Shown one piece after another: positions 11,201 to 19,786 of a DNA stretch of 64,000 nt (position 1 is the first letter of the stretch; the number at the start of each line of letters is the position of its first letter). Made by a program: the position numbers and the translations under genes. A model generated the notes under the pieces. The model worked only from the letters and a program-made list of their open reading frames with translations, made no database searches and had not been told where the DNA came from. Where the stretch lies: contig NZ_CP032311.1 of NCBI RefSeq assembly GCF_004803755.1, positions 122,501 to 186,500 on the forward strand. The letters are read 5' to 3'. The DNA is from Pseudomonas sp. DG56-2. GTDB lineage: Bacteria; Pseudomonadota; Gammaproteobacteria; Pseudomonadales; Pseudomonadaceae.

Positions 11201-14200
11201 CGTTGGCCAGGTTGATAACCAGGTCGGAGCCGGTGACCGGCGCGCTAACGGTAGCGGTGTAAGTAATCACGCCACCTTCACCGATGGTGCCGACGTCTGC
11301 GGTCAGCTCCACGGTCGAGGTATCGGTGGTGTCTTTGACTTCGGTGACGGCTGGGGTTTCGTCAACGGCCAGCTTCTCGAAATCACCACCGGTGGTGCTT
11401 TCGATCGAGGCTTCAACGGTACCGGCGTCGATGTAGACGTCATCCTTCGGCGCATCGAAGTCCACCGAGCCGGTGGTTTCGCCAGCAGGGATGTTGATCA
11501 CGGCGCCGTTGCTCAGGGTTACGGTCATCGCCGTGCCGGCTGGTTGGGTCAGCGTGGCGGTGTAGGTGATCTGACCGCCTTCGTCCACGGACGGCGTCGC
11601 ACTCAACGACAGGCCGGTTTCGTTCTGGGTGCCAGGACCGTCAGTAACGGTGACGGTGGTTTCACCCGAGGTCTCGAGCTTCTCGTAGTTACCACCGGTG
11701 GTGCCGGTGATGCTGTTGGTCAAGTCCGGGTTGGTGGTATGGACGTTGTCAGGCGCAACAAACTCCACCGTACCGGTGCTTTGACCCACTGGAATGGTGA
11801 TGTGCTGACCGTTGGCCAGGTTAATGACCAGGTCCGAGCCGGTGACCGGCGCGCTAACGGTAGCGGTGTAAGTGATCACGCCGCCTTCACCAATGGTGCC
11901 GACATCTGCGGTCAGCTCCACGGTCGAAGTATCGGTGGTGTCTTTGACTTCAGTAACGGCTGGGGTTTCATCCACCGCCAGTTTCTCGAAATCGCCACCG
12001 GTGGTGCTTTCGATCGAGGCTTCCACGGTGCCCGCGTCGATATAGACGTCATCCTTCGGTGCATCGAAATCCACCGAGCCGGTGGTTTCGCCGGCAGGGA
12101 TGTTGATCACAGCGCCGTTGCTCAGGGTCACGGTCATTGCGGTGCCAGCTGGGTGGGTCAGCGTGGCGGTGTAAGTGATCTGACCACCTTCGTCAACGCT
12201 GCCAGTGGCGCTCAACGACAGGCCAGTTTCGTTCTGGGTGCCAGGACCGTCAGTAACGGTGACGGTGGTTTCACCCGAGGTTTCGAGCTTCTCGTAGTTA
12301 CCGCCAGTGGTGCCGGTGATGCTGTTGGTCAGATCCGGGTTGGTGGTATGGACGTTGTCTGGGGCCGTGTATTCAACGGTACCGGTGCTCTGGCCAACCG
12401 GAATGGTGATGTGCTGACCGTTGGCCAGGTTGATAACCAGGTCCGAGCCGGTGACAGGCGCACTAACGGTAGCGGTGTAAGTAATCACGCCGCCTTCACC
12501 AATGGTGCCGACATCTGCGGTCAGCTCCACGGTCGAAGTATCGGTGGTGTCTTTGACTTCAGTAACGGCTGGGGTTTCATCCACCGCCAGTTTCTCGAAA
12601 TCGCCACCGGTGGTGCTTTCGATCGAGGCTTCCACGGTGCCCGCGTCGATATAGACGTCATCCTTCGGTGCATCGAAATCCACCGAGCCGGTGGTTTCGC
12701 CGGCAGGGATGTTGATCACAGCGCCGTTGCTCAGGGTCACGGTCATTGCCGTGCCAGCCGGATGGGTCAGTGTGGCGGTGTAGGTGATCTGGCCGCCTTC
12801 GTCAACGCTGCCAGTGGCGCTCAACGACAGGCCAGTTTCGTTCTGGGTGCCAGGACCATCGGTGACGGTGACGGTGGTTTCACCCGAGGTTTCGAGCTTC
12901 TCGTAGTTACCACCGGTGGTACCGGTGATGCTGTTGGTCAAGTCCGGGTTGGTAGTATGGACGTTGTCCGGGGCCGTGTATTCAACGGTACCGGTGCTCT
13001 GGCCAACCGGAATGGTGATGTGCTGACCGTTGGCCAGGTTAATGACCAGGTCGGAGCCGGTGACTGGGGCGCTAACAGTCGCGGTGTAAGTGATCACGCC
13101 ACCTTCACCGATGGTACCGACGTCTGCGGTCAGCTCCACGGTCGAGGTATCGGTGGTGTCTTTGACTTCGGTGACGGCTGGGGTTTCGTCAACGGCCAGC
13201 TTCTCGAAGTCGCCACCGGTGGTGCTTTCGATCGAGGCTTCAACGGTACCGGCGTCGATGTAGACGTCATCCTTCGGTGCATCGAAGTCCACCGAGCCGG
13301 TGGTTTCCCCGGCCGGGATGTTGATCACGGCGCCGTTGCTGAGGGTCACGGTCATTGCCGTGCCGGCTGGGTGGGTCAGCGTGGCGGTGTAGGTGATCTG
13401 GCCGCCTTCGTCAACGCTGCCAGTGGCGCTCAACGACAGGCCAGTTTCGTTCTGGGTGCCAGGACCATCGGTGACGGTGACGGTGGTTTCACCCGAGGTT
13501 TCGAGCTTCTCGTAGTTACCACCGGTGGTACCGGTGATGCTGTTGGTCAAGTCCGGGTTGGTAGTATGGACGTTGTCCGGGGCCGTGTATTCAACGGTAC
13601 CGGTGCTCTGGCCAACCGGAATGGTGATGTGCTGACCGTTGGCCAGGTTGATAACCAGGTCGGAGCCGGTGACCGGCGCGCTAACGGTAGCGGTGTAAGT
13701 AATCACGCCGCCTTCACCGATAGTGCCGACGTCTGCCGTCAGTTCTACGGTCGAAGTGTCGGTGGTGTCTTTGACTTCAGTAACAGCTGGGGTCTCGTCT
13801 ACCGCCAGTTTCTCGAAATCGCCACCGGTGGTGCTTTCGATCGAGGCTTCAACGTTACCGGCGTCGATATAGACGTCATCCTTCGGTGCATCGAAATCCA
13901 CCGAGCCGGTGGTTTCGCCGGCAGGGATGTTGATCACAGCGCCGTTGCTCAGGGTCACGGTCATTGCCGTGCCAGCCGGATGGGTCAGTGTGGCGGTGTA
14001 GGTGATCTGGCCGCCTTCGTCAACGCTGCCAGTGGCGCTCAACGACAGGCCAGTTTCGTTCTGGGTGCCAGGACCATCGGTGACGGTGACGGTGGTTTCA
14101 CCCGAGGTTTCGAGCTTCTCGTAGTTACCACCGGTGGTACCGGTGATGCTGTTGGTCAAGTCCGGGTTGGTAGTATGGACGTTGTCCGGGGCCGTGTATT

Positions 14201-17200
14201 CAACGGTACCGGTGCTCTGGCCAACCGGAATGGTGATGTGCTGACCGTTGGCCAGGTTGATAACCAGGTCGGAGCCGGTGACCGGCGCGCTAACGGTAGC
14301 GGTGTAAGTAATCACGCCGCCTTCACCGATAGTGCCGACGTCTGCCGTCAGTTCTACGGTCGAAGTGTCGGTGGTGTCTTTGACTTCAGTAACAGCTGGG
14401 GTCTCGTCTACCGCCAGTTTCTCGAAATCGCCACCGGTGGTGCTTTCGATCGAGGCTTCAACGTTACCGGCGTCGATATAGACGTCATCTTTCGGCGCAT
14501 CGAAATCGACCGAGCCAGTGGTTTCGCCGGCAGGGATGTTGATCACGGCGCCGTTGCTCAGGGTCACGGTCATCGCGGTGCCAGCCGGATGGGTCAGTGT
14601 GGCGGTGTAGGTGATCTGGCCGCCTTCGTCAACGCTGCCAGTGGCGCTCAACGACAGGCCGGTTTCGTTCTGGGTGCCAGGACCGTCAGTAACGGTGACG
14701 GTGGTTTCACCCGAGGTTTCGAGCTTCTCGTAGTTACCGCCAGTGGTGCCGGTGATGCTGTTGGTCAGATCCGGGTTGGTGGTATGGACGTTGTCCGGGG
14801 CCGTGTATTCAACGGTACCGGTGCTCTGGCCAACCGGAATGGTGATGTGCTGACCATTGGCCAGGTTGATAACCAGATCCGAGCCGGTGACAGGCGCACT
14901 AACGGTAGCGGTGTAAGTGATCACGCCGCCTTCACCAATGGTGCCGACATCTGCGGTCAGCTCCACGGTCGAAGTATCGGTGGTGTCTTTGACTTCGGTA
15001 ACAGCTGGGGTTTCGTCTACGGCCAGCTTCTCGAAATCGCCACCGGTGGTGCTTTCGATCGAGGCTTCAACAGTACCGGCGTCGATATAGACGTCATCCT
15101 TCGGTGCATCGAAATCCACCGAGCCGGTGGTTTCGCCGGCAGGGATGTTGATCACCGCGCCGTTACTCAGGGTCACGGTCATCGCGGTGCCAGCCGGATG
15201 GGTCAGTGTGGCGGTGTAGGTGATCTGGCCGCCTTCGTCAACGCTGCCAGTGGCGCTCAACGACAGGCCAGTTTCGTTCTGCGTACCTGGACCGTCAGTA
15301 ACGGTGACGGTGGTTTCACCCGAGGTCTCGAGCTTCTCGTAGTTACCGCCAGTGGTACCGGTGATGCTGTTGGTCAGATCCGGGTTGGTGGTATGGACGT
15401 TGTCCGGCGCAACAAACTCCACCGTACCGGTGCTTTGACCCACTGGAATGGTGATGTGCTGACCGTTGGCCAGGTTGATAACCAGGTCGGAGCCGGTGAC
15501 CGGCGCGCTAACGGTAGCGGTGTAAGTAATCACGCCGCCTTCACCGATAGTGCCGACGTCTGCCGTCAGTTCTACGGTCGAAGTGTCGGTGGTGTCTTTG
15601 ACTTCGGTAACAGCTGGGGTTTCGTCAACGGCCAGTTTCTCGAAATCGCCACCGGTGGTGCTTTCGATCGAGGCTTCCACGGTGCCCGCGTCGATATAGA
15701 CGTCATCCTTCGGTGCATCGAAATCCACCGAGCCGGTGGTTTCGCCGGCAGGGATGTTGATCACAGCGCCGTTGCTCAGGGTCACGGTCATCGCGGTGCC
15801 AGCCGGATGGGTCAGTGTGGCGGTGTAGGTGATCTGGCCGCCTTCGTCAACGCTGCCAGTGGCGCTCAACGACAGGCCAGTTTCGTTCTGGGTGCCAGGA
15901 CCATCGGTGACGGTGACGGTGGTTTCACCCGAGGTTTCGAGCTTCTCGTAGTTACCACCGGTGGTACCGGTGATGCTGTTGGTCAAGTCCGGGTTGGTAG
16001 TATGGACGTTGTCCGGGGCCGTGTATTCAACGGTACCGGTGCTCTGGCCAACCGGAATGGTGATGTGCTGACCGTTGGCCAGGTTGATAACCAGGTCGGA
16101 GCCGGTGACCGGCGCGCTAACGGTAGCGGTGTAAGTAATCACGCCGCCTTCACCGATAGTGCCGACGTCTGCCGTCAGTTCTACGGTCGAAGTGTCGGTG
16201 GTGTCTTTGACTTCAGTAACAGCTGGGGTCTCGTCTACCGCCAGTTTCTCGAAATCGCCACCGGTGGTGCTTTCGATCGAGGCTTCAACGTTACCGGCGT
16301 CGATATAGACGTCATCCTTCGGTGCATCGAAATCCACCGAGCCGGTGGTTTCGCCGGCAGGGATGTTGATCACAGCGCCGTTGCTCAGGGTCACGGTCAT
16401 TGCCGTGCCAGCCGGATGGGTCAGTGTGGCGGTGTAGGTGATCTGGCCGCCTTCGTCCACAGACGGTGTCGCGGTTAGCGACAGGCCAGTTTCGTTCTGC
16501 GTACCTGGACCGTCAGTAACGGTGACCGTGGTTTCACCCGAGGTCTCGAGCTTCTCGTAGTTGCCGCCAGTGGTGCCGGTAATGCTATTGGTCAGATCCG
16601 GGTTGGTGGTGTGGACGTTGTCCGGCGCCGTGTATTCAACGGTACCGGTGCTCTGGCCAACCGGAATGGTGATGTGCTGACCATTGGCCAGGTTGATAAC
16701 CAGGTCCGAGCCGGTGACAGGCGCGCTAACGGTAGCGGTGTAAGTGATCACGCCGCCTTCACCGATAGTGCCGACATCTGCGGTCAGCTCCACGGTCGAA
16801 GTGTCGGTGGTGTCTTTGACTTCGGTAACAGCTGGAGTCTCGTCTACGGCCAGCTTCTCGAAATCGCCACCGGTGGTGCTTTCGATGGAGGCTTCAACGG
16901 TACCGGCGTCGATATAGACGTCATCCTTCGGCGCATCGAAGTCGACCGAGCCAGTGGTTTCCCCGGCGGGGATGTTGATCACGGCGCCGTTACTCAGGGT
17001 CACGGTCATCGCCGTGCCAGCTGGGTGGGTCAGCGTGGCGGTGTAAGTGATCTGACCGCCTTCGTCAACGCTGCCAGTGGCGCTCAACGACAGGCCGGTT
17101 TCGTTCTGGGTGCCAGGACCGTCAGTAACGGTGACGGTGGTTTCACCCGAGGTCTCGAGCTCCTCGTAGTTACCGCCAGTAGTGCCGGTGATGCTGTTGG

Positions 17201-19442
17201 TCAGATCCGGGTTGGTGGTGTGAACGTTGTCCGGTGCAACAAACTCCACCGTACCGGTGCTTTGACCCACTGGAATGGTGATGTGCTGACCGTTAGCCAG
17301 GTTGATAACCAGGTCCGAGCCGGTGACAGGCGCGCTAACGGTAGCGGTGTAAGTGATTACACCACCTTCACCAATGGTGCCGACATCTGTGGTCAGTTTC
17401 ACCGTCGAGGTGTCGATGGTGTCTGCAACGTCGGTAATCGCTGGAGTGTTATCCACAGCCAGCTTCTCGAAATCGCCACCGGAAGTGCCGTCGATCGTGA
17501 CTTCAACTTTACCGGCATCGAGGTAAACGTCGTCCTTCGGCGCGTCGACGGTAACGGTTCCGGAAGTGCCACCAGCCGCGATGTTGATCACGGCGCCGTT
17601 GCTCAGGGTCACGGTCATTGCCGTGCCAGCTGGGTGGGTCAGCGTCGCGGTGTAGGTGATCTGGCCACCTTCGTCGACAGAGTCAGTGGCGGTCAGTTTC
17701 AAGCCGGTCGTGTCTTGCGAGCCAGGGCCATCGGTAACGGTGGTCACTGGCTTGCCGGCAGTGTCCAGCTTCTCGTAGTTACCGCCAGTGGTACCGGTAA
17801 TGCTGTTGGTCAGGGCTTCGTTGGTGGTGTGGACGTTGTTCGGTGCGACGAATTCGACGGAGCCAGTGCTCTGGCCGACAGGAATAGTAATTTGCTGCCC
17901 ATTGGCCAGGGTAATGACCAGCGCCGATCCGGTAACAGGTGCCGTCACCGAAGCGGTGTAGGTAACCACGCCACCTTCAGCGACGCTTGGGGTGGCGGTA
18001 AGGGTTACCGTCGAGGTGTCGATGGTGTCGGTAACTTTGGTTACCGCTGGCTCTTTGCTTGCCACCAGGTTTTCGAAGTTGCCGCCTTCGGTCTTGCTGA
18101 TGGTCGCGCCGACATTGCCAGCATCGATGTACACGTCATCTTTAGGTGCAGCTACGCTGACAGTCCCTTGAGTCTGACCAGCGGCAATATTGATCACCGC
18201 ACCGTTGCTCAAGGTTACGGTCATCGCGGTGCCGGCCGGGTTGGTCAGCGTCGCGGTGTAAACGATCTGGCCACCTTCGGCAACCGTACCGGTGGCCGTC
18301 AGGCTCAGGCCGGTGTTGTCGATCGAGTCGATGATATTGGTGACGGCTGGATTCGGATTAGGTACCAGATTCTCGAAGTTGCCGCCCGTGGCGCCAGTAA
18401 TGGTCGCGCTGACACTGCTGCCATTGTTGTAAACGTCGTTCGGAGGCGTCTGTACATCAACCGAACCGGTCGTTTGGCCCGCACCGATAGTGATGGTGGT
18501 GCCGTTGGACAGGGTGACAGTTACCGGTGTCTGCGCCGGGTTGGTCAGGGTGGCGGTATAGGTGATCACGCCCCCTTCGGTGACGCTCGGATTCGCCGTC
18601 AGGTTCACCGTAGTCGTGTCGACAGTATCAGTGATCTGGGTAGTCGCTGGCGTCTTGTCGGGGGTGACAACCAATCCGCCACCACCTGTGGTACCGGTGA
18701 TAGTCGCTGAAATCTCGCTACCATCGATGTACACGGTATCGTTTGGCGGGATGACCACGCTGACGCTACCAGAAGTCTGGCCGGCGCTGATGACGATGGT
18801 GTGGCCATTGGACAAGGTCACTGTCAGGTCAGTCAGAGGCGGCTGACCGACGGTGGCGGTGTAGATGATCTCCCCGCCCGCTTCGGTGATCGACGGCGTG
18901 GCAGTCAAAGTCAGCCCGGTCGCGACGTCCGGGGTAGGAGCCAACGGGTTGTTGCTGTTGTCCAGGCGGCCCAGTTCTTCACGCTCGTCACCGGTGGCAA
19001 AACCAATTGGCCCGGTCGGGAAGCCAATGGTCGGGTCGACCGATCCTGCGGTGGCATCAAGCATGACGAAGCTGTGACCGCCACCGGCAGCACCACTGCC
19101 TGCTGCCGAGGGGCCGGCAGCGGTGGCTTCAAGTTCGGTAGTCGGGTCAGCACCGGCGGCGATAGCCTGTTGTAGCTCTTCAACCGAGGGCGCAGCCTGA
19201 GCTGTGGCCGCTGCGAGGTCGGTGCTGCTGTCCGGCGCATCGGCGCTCCATTGAGTGTCCCGGCCCAAGTCCAGGGTGCGGCCATCGGCCAATTCCAAAG
19301 TAACTGCGCCCGCAAGGCCAGTCAGTACCTGATCACCAATGAAAAGGCGGTCACCTTCGATGAGTACGCGCCGAGCCCCTTCGGGAGATACAGCGATAAC
19401 TTGACCAACAATGCTTTTGACGATGGCAACAACACTGCTCAT
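5217..19442 (-). CDS. lapA: LapA, giant RTX surface adhesin
   Basis: A 4741-residue type I secreted biofilm adhesin. Residues 1-110 are the retention module that plugs LapE; the LapG cleavage motif TAAG is at 107-110. Residues about 180-675 are diverged beta-sandwich repeats of about 100 residues. Residues about 676-3517 are near-identical double repeats of 203 residues. A Calx-beta-like domain (about 3600-3730), a cadherin-like domain and a PA14-like segment (about 3875-4040) follow. A VWA domain begins near 4205 with the MIDAS motif DTSGS. RTX nonapeptides (GGxGxDxLx) run at about 4480-4640, then a C-terminal secretion domain. The ribosome site GGAGAG precedes the ATG. The gene is divergent from its exporter lapEBC. 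Confidence 0.96.
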   Translation of the reverse strand: MSSVVAIVKSIVGQVIAVSPEGARRVLIEGDRLFIGDQVLTGLAGAVTLELADGRTLDLGRDTQWSADAPDSSTDLAAATAQAAPSVEELQQAIAAGADPTTELEATAAGPSAAGSGAAGGGHSFVMLDATAGSVDPTIGFPTGPIGFATGDEREELGRLDNSNNPLAPTPDVATGLTLTATPSITEAGGEIIYTATVGQPPLTDLTVTLSNGHTIVISAGQTSGSVSVVIPPNDTVYIDGSEISATITGTTGGGGLVVTPDKTPATTQITDTVDTTTVNLTANPSVTEGGVITYTATLTNPAQTPVTVTLSNGTTITIGAGQTTGSVDVQTPPNDVYNNGSSVSATITGATGGNFENLVPNPNPAVTNIIDSIDNTGLSLTATGTVAEGGQIVYTATLTNPAGTAMTVTLSNGAVINIAAGQTQGTVSVAAPKDDVYIDAGNVGATISKTEGGNFENLVASKEPAVTKVTDTIDTSTVTLTATPSVAEGGVVTYTASVTAPVTGSALVITLANGQQITIPVGQSTGSVEFVAPNNVHTTNEALTNSITGTTGGNYEKLDTAGKPVTTVTDGPGSQDTTGLKLTATDSVDEGGQITYTATLTHPAGTAMTVTLSNGAVINIAAGGTSGTVTVDAPKDDVYLDAGKVEVTIDGTSGGDFEKLAVDNTPAITDVADTIDTSTVKLTTDVGTIGEGGVITYTATVSAPVTGSDLVINLANGQHITIPVGQSTGTVEFVAPDNVHTTNPDLTNSITGTTGGNYEELETSGETTVTVTDGPGTQNETGLSLSATGSVDEGGQITYTATLTHPAGTAMTVTLSNGAVINIPAGETTGSVDFDAPKDDVYIDAGTVEASIESTTGGDFEKLAVDETPAVTEVKDTTDTSTVELTADVGTIGEGGVITYTATVSAPVTGSDLVINLANGQHITIPVGQSTGTVEYTAPDNVHTTNPDLTNSITGTTGGNYEKLETSGETTVTVTDGPGTQNETGLSLTATPSVDEGGQITYTATLTHPAGTAMTVTLSNGAVINIPAGETTGSVDFDAPKDDVYIDAGNVEASIESTTGGDFEKLAVDETPAVTEVKDTTDTSTVELTADVGTIGEGGVITYTATVSAPVTGSDLVINLANGQHITIPVGQSTGTVEYTAPDNVHTTNPDLTNSITGTTGGNYEKLETSGETTVTVTDGPGTQNETGLSLSATGSVDEGGQITYTATLTHPAGTAMTVTLSNGAVINIPAGETTGSVDFDAPKDDVYIDAGTVEASIESTTGGDFEKLAVDETPAVTEVKDTTDTSTVELTADVGTIGEGGVITYTATVSAPVTGSDLVINLANGQHITIPVGQSTGTVEFVAPDNVHTTNPDLTNSITGTTGGNYEKLETSGETTVTVTDGPGTQNETGLSLSATGSVDEGGQITYTATLTHPAGTAMTVTLSNGAVINIPAGETTGSVDFDAPKDDVYIDAGTVEASIESTTGGDFEKLAVDETPAVTEVKDTTDTSTVELTADVGTIGEGGVITYTATVSAPVTGSDLVINLANGQHITIPVGQSTGTVEYTAPDNVHTTNPDLTNSITGTTGGNYEKLETSGETTVTVTDGPGTQNETGLSLSATGSVDEGGQITYTATLTHPAGTAMTVTLSNGAVINIPAGETTGSVDFDAPKDDVYIDAGNVEASIESTTGGDFEKLAVDETPAVTEVKDTTDTSTVELTADVGTIGEGGVITYTATVSAPVTGSDLVINLANGQHITIPVGQSTGTVEYTAPDNVHTTNPDLTNSITGTTGGNYEKLETSGETTVTVTDGPGTQNETGLSLSATGSVDEGGQITYTATLTHPAGTAMTVTLSNGAVINIPAGETTGSVDFDAPKDDVYIDAGNVEASIESTTGGDFEKLAVDETPAVTEVKDTTDTSTVELTADVGTIGEGGVITYTATVSAPVTGSDLVINLANGQHITIPVGQSTGTVEYTAPDNVHTTNPDLTNSITGTTGGNYEKLETSGETTVTVTDGPGTQNETGLSLSATGSVDEGGQITYTATLTHPAGTAMTVTLSNGAVINIPAGETTGSVDFDAPKDDVYIDAGTVEASIESTTGGDFEKLAVDETPAVTEVKDTTDTSTVELTADVGTIGEGGVITYTATVSAPVTGSDLVINLANGQHITIPVGQSTGTVEYTAPDNVHTTNPDLTNSITGTTGGNYEKLETSGETTVTVTDGPGTQNETGLSLSATGSVDEGGQITYTATLTHPAGTAMTVTLSNGAVINIPAGETTGSVDFDAPKDDVYIDAGTVEASIESTTGGDFEKLAVDETPAVTEVKDTTDTSTVELTADVGTIGEGGVITYTATVSAPVTGSDLVINLANGQHITIPVGQSTGTVEYTAPDNVHTTNPDLTNSITGTTGGNYEKLETSGETTVTVTDGPGTQNETGLSLSATGSVDEGGQITYTATLTHPAGTAMTVTLSNGAVINIPAGETTGSVDFDAPKDDVYIDAGTVEASIESTTGGDFEKLAVDETPAVTEVKDTTDTSTVELTADVGTIGEGGVITYTATVSAPVTGSDLVINLANGQHITIPVGQSTGTVEFVAPDNVHTTNPDLTNSITGTTGGNYEKLETSGETTVTVTDGPGTQNETGLSLSATPSVDEGGQITYTATLTQPAGTAMTVTLSNGAVINIPAGETTGSVDFDAPKDDVYIDAGTVEASIESTTGGDFEKLAVDETPAVTEVKDTTDTSTVELTADVGTIGEGGVITYTATVSAPVTGSDLVINLANGQHITIPVGQSTGTVEFVAPDNVHTTNPDLTNSITGTTGGNYEKLETSGETTVTVTDGPGTQNETGLSLSATGSVDEGGQITYTATLTHPAGTAMTVTLSNGAVINIPAGETTGSVDFDAPKDDVYIDAGTVEASIESTTGGDFEKLAVDETPAVTEVKDTTDTSTVELTADVGTIGEGGVITYTATVSAPVTGSDLVINLANGQHITIPVGQSTGTVEYTAPDNVHTTNPDLTNSITGTTGGNYEKLETSGETTVTVTDGPGTQNETGLSLTATPSVDEGGQITYTATLTHPAGTAMTVTLSNGAVINIPAGETTGSVDFDAPKDDVYIDSGTVEASIESTTGGDFEKLAVDETPAVTEVKDTTDTSTVELTADVGTIGEGGVITYTATVSAPVTGSDLVINLANGQHITIPVGQSTGTVEYTAPDNVHTTNPDLTNSITGTTGGNYEKLETSGETTVTVTDGPGTQNETGLSLTATPSVDEGGQITYTATLTHPAGTAMTVTLSNGAVINIPAGETTGSVDFDAPKDDVYIDAGTVEASIESTTGGDFEKLAVDETPAVTEVKDTTDTSTVELTADVGTIGEGGVITYTATVSAPVTGSDLVINLANGQHITIPVGQSTGTVEFVAPDNVHTTNPDLTNSITGTTGGNYEKLETSGETTVTVTDGPGTQNETGLSLSATPSVDEGGQITYTATLTQPAGTAMTVTLSNGAVINIPAGETTGSVDFDAPKDDVYIDAGTVEASIESTTGGDFEKLAVDETPAVTKVTDTMDTTTLELTATPSVDEGGQITYTATLSNPAGTAVTVTLSNGETIIIDADATSGSITIDAPRDDVYVDADDVSATITGADGGNFEKLDISDTPAITHVADTTDTTTVGISGTGSVAEGESAHYTLTLSNKAEATVTITLSYSGTAKNGEDFTGQTTVTIQKGSSTGSFSVPILRDGIAEGAENFTVKIDSATGGNFEKLEVDGSAGSVTTTIQSNEAPVAAGGAVTGTEDNDLVLTWANFGISDADTPAANLGLTITKLPADGVLQYKEGNVWKTLTKADVDAGKVFSKADIDGGKLKFTPDHNESGINANGGNGVGDQKADYAHIQFKPTDGQGVGNEATVKVDITPVADAPNLTIGSNNVNSLGLVKENWNTLVGLGTNGNGITGDALKNVFDKSGNPNSSSLVTNVESNSNVAVGSGSKTSGLIFLEAGKTYSFSGVGDDSVLITIGGNNVASATWGTGGAISGSFKPTISGYYTLDIYNANQAGPGSFDVNLSVDGSTPVDLSKTNIPMYPSVNDLTNAGVTVGELHGDKGEGYYQGYKLNEGAENGTVKLVGIAANLTDTDGSEKLSIKLGGIPEGSILSDDAGHTITVGKTEVDVTDWNLNGLSIKPPAYFQGKFDISVTATATEKANNDSASTPGKITVTVHPDSYLPGNLTELDDTKTLGTENDIVVADVNGLHVTPGQDYNLAFIVDTSGSMETSGVNAAKKSLESVFATLANSVKGAQSGTVNILLVDFSAQVNATVSVNLADKNALNKLQEALDKFRAGGGTNYEDAFKTTANWFQNLEIAGSKGDNQTFFITDGQPNIYQTGEKPNPTFYDSNYKMDTVLAGLNYKMGDVVSNYMVGNYNRISINKDGYLTAQYRTNSSSNNWRSDSSASGELHAQGDGTYELSYASSGWYLDSNTKESFLLLSKHSSVEAIGLNNGVNANDLKPYDTDGKPQTNIDPSKLAEAILGHTEATKPGNDAVSGGDGNDILFGDLVSFDGIAGNGVEAMQAYVAGKLGVQLGEVDGRVLHKYIAEHVSEFDVSRANDGADTLLGGDGNDILFGQGGDDYLDGGKGNDILLGGSGKDTLIGGAGNDLLIGGEGNDTLLGGEGNDILFGGKGDDILTGGSGADTFVWKAGDTGKDVIKDFSRAEGDRLDLSDLLQGESASTIDKFLKITTVNGESTLQVSSTGKLNDAGGINNADVTIKLEGVNWANTTINSLVTGADPTIKIDHSNS
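8891..17416 (-). repeat. Tandem array of about fourteen 609-bp repeats inside lapA
   Basis: A marker segment (ACGTTGTC with its flanks) recurs at about 9305, 9914, 10523, 11132, 11741, 12350, 12959, 13568, 14177, 14786, 15395, 16004, 16613 and 17222, exactly 609 bp apart. Each unit codes for 203 residues, made of two related beta-sandwich domains (TADVGTIGEGG type and ATGSVDEGG type). Copies differ only by silent changes and a few mosaic switches, such as EYTAPDN or EFVAPDN and TGSVDEGG or TPSVDEGG. Unit boundaries are approximate. The outer copy on the N-terminal side is more diverged. Confidence 0.93.
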
Positions 19443-19786
19443 TGGACTCTCCGGTTTACCAAATCAGTTGGCTTCCATGCCGGCGCGCGTGCGACGCCGT
19501 CTTCTTTGGAATGCTTCAAATGTTATTTTGACGCTTATTGCGTCAAAAACTTGTCTATAATTTTTGGCTATTAACTTTATGCCAAACTATTGACCTTCCT
19601 GCTGCCATCCTAAACAATCACCACCGTAATGTCACATTGATATTTAAGCGGCTTCCACCCTTCCTACGTACGCTCGAGTACCCATTCGGAAGTTTCCGAC
19701 AGAACGTCTACTTGGTTGCCATTTTCGAATGCAGCAACGTTCTTTTGCTGTGATCTGGGACAAGAGGTCCCTAGGAAAAAATTCTA
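19443..19786. promoter_or_regulatory. Divergent lapA-lapE control region with palindrome
   Basis: A 344-bp AT-richer region between the divergent starts of lapA and lapE. It holds a perfect interrupted palindrome, TTTTGACGC-TTATT-GCGTCAAAA (19527-19549), 85 bp upstream of lapA, and a TATAAT on the plus strand at 19557-19562. On the minus strand the palindrome supplies a TTGACG -35-like box with a poor TAACAT further on. lapA promoters in related species are controlled by FleQ, whose half-sites contain GTCAA/TTGAC, but the arms here point the opposite way from the published box. No gene is seen here. Confidence 0.55.

Noticed and set aside
10521..16478. Very long open frame (1985 codons) on the plus strand, opposite lapA
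   Set aside because: It exists because the 609-bp repeats (a multiple of three) have no stop in this antisense frame; its translation is itself a repeat without domain resemblance. The same holds for 16611-18710, 8604-9779 and 5820-7232.
8891..17416. Regularly spaced repeats that could suggest a CRISPR-like array
   Set aside because: The period is 609 bp, all of it is coding, and there are no unique spacers; it is the protein repeat of LapA.
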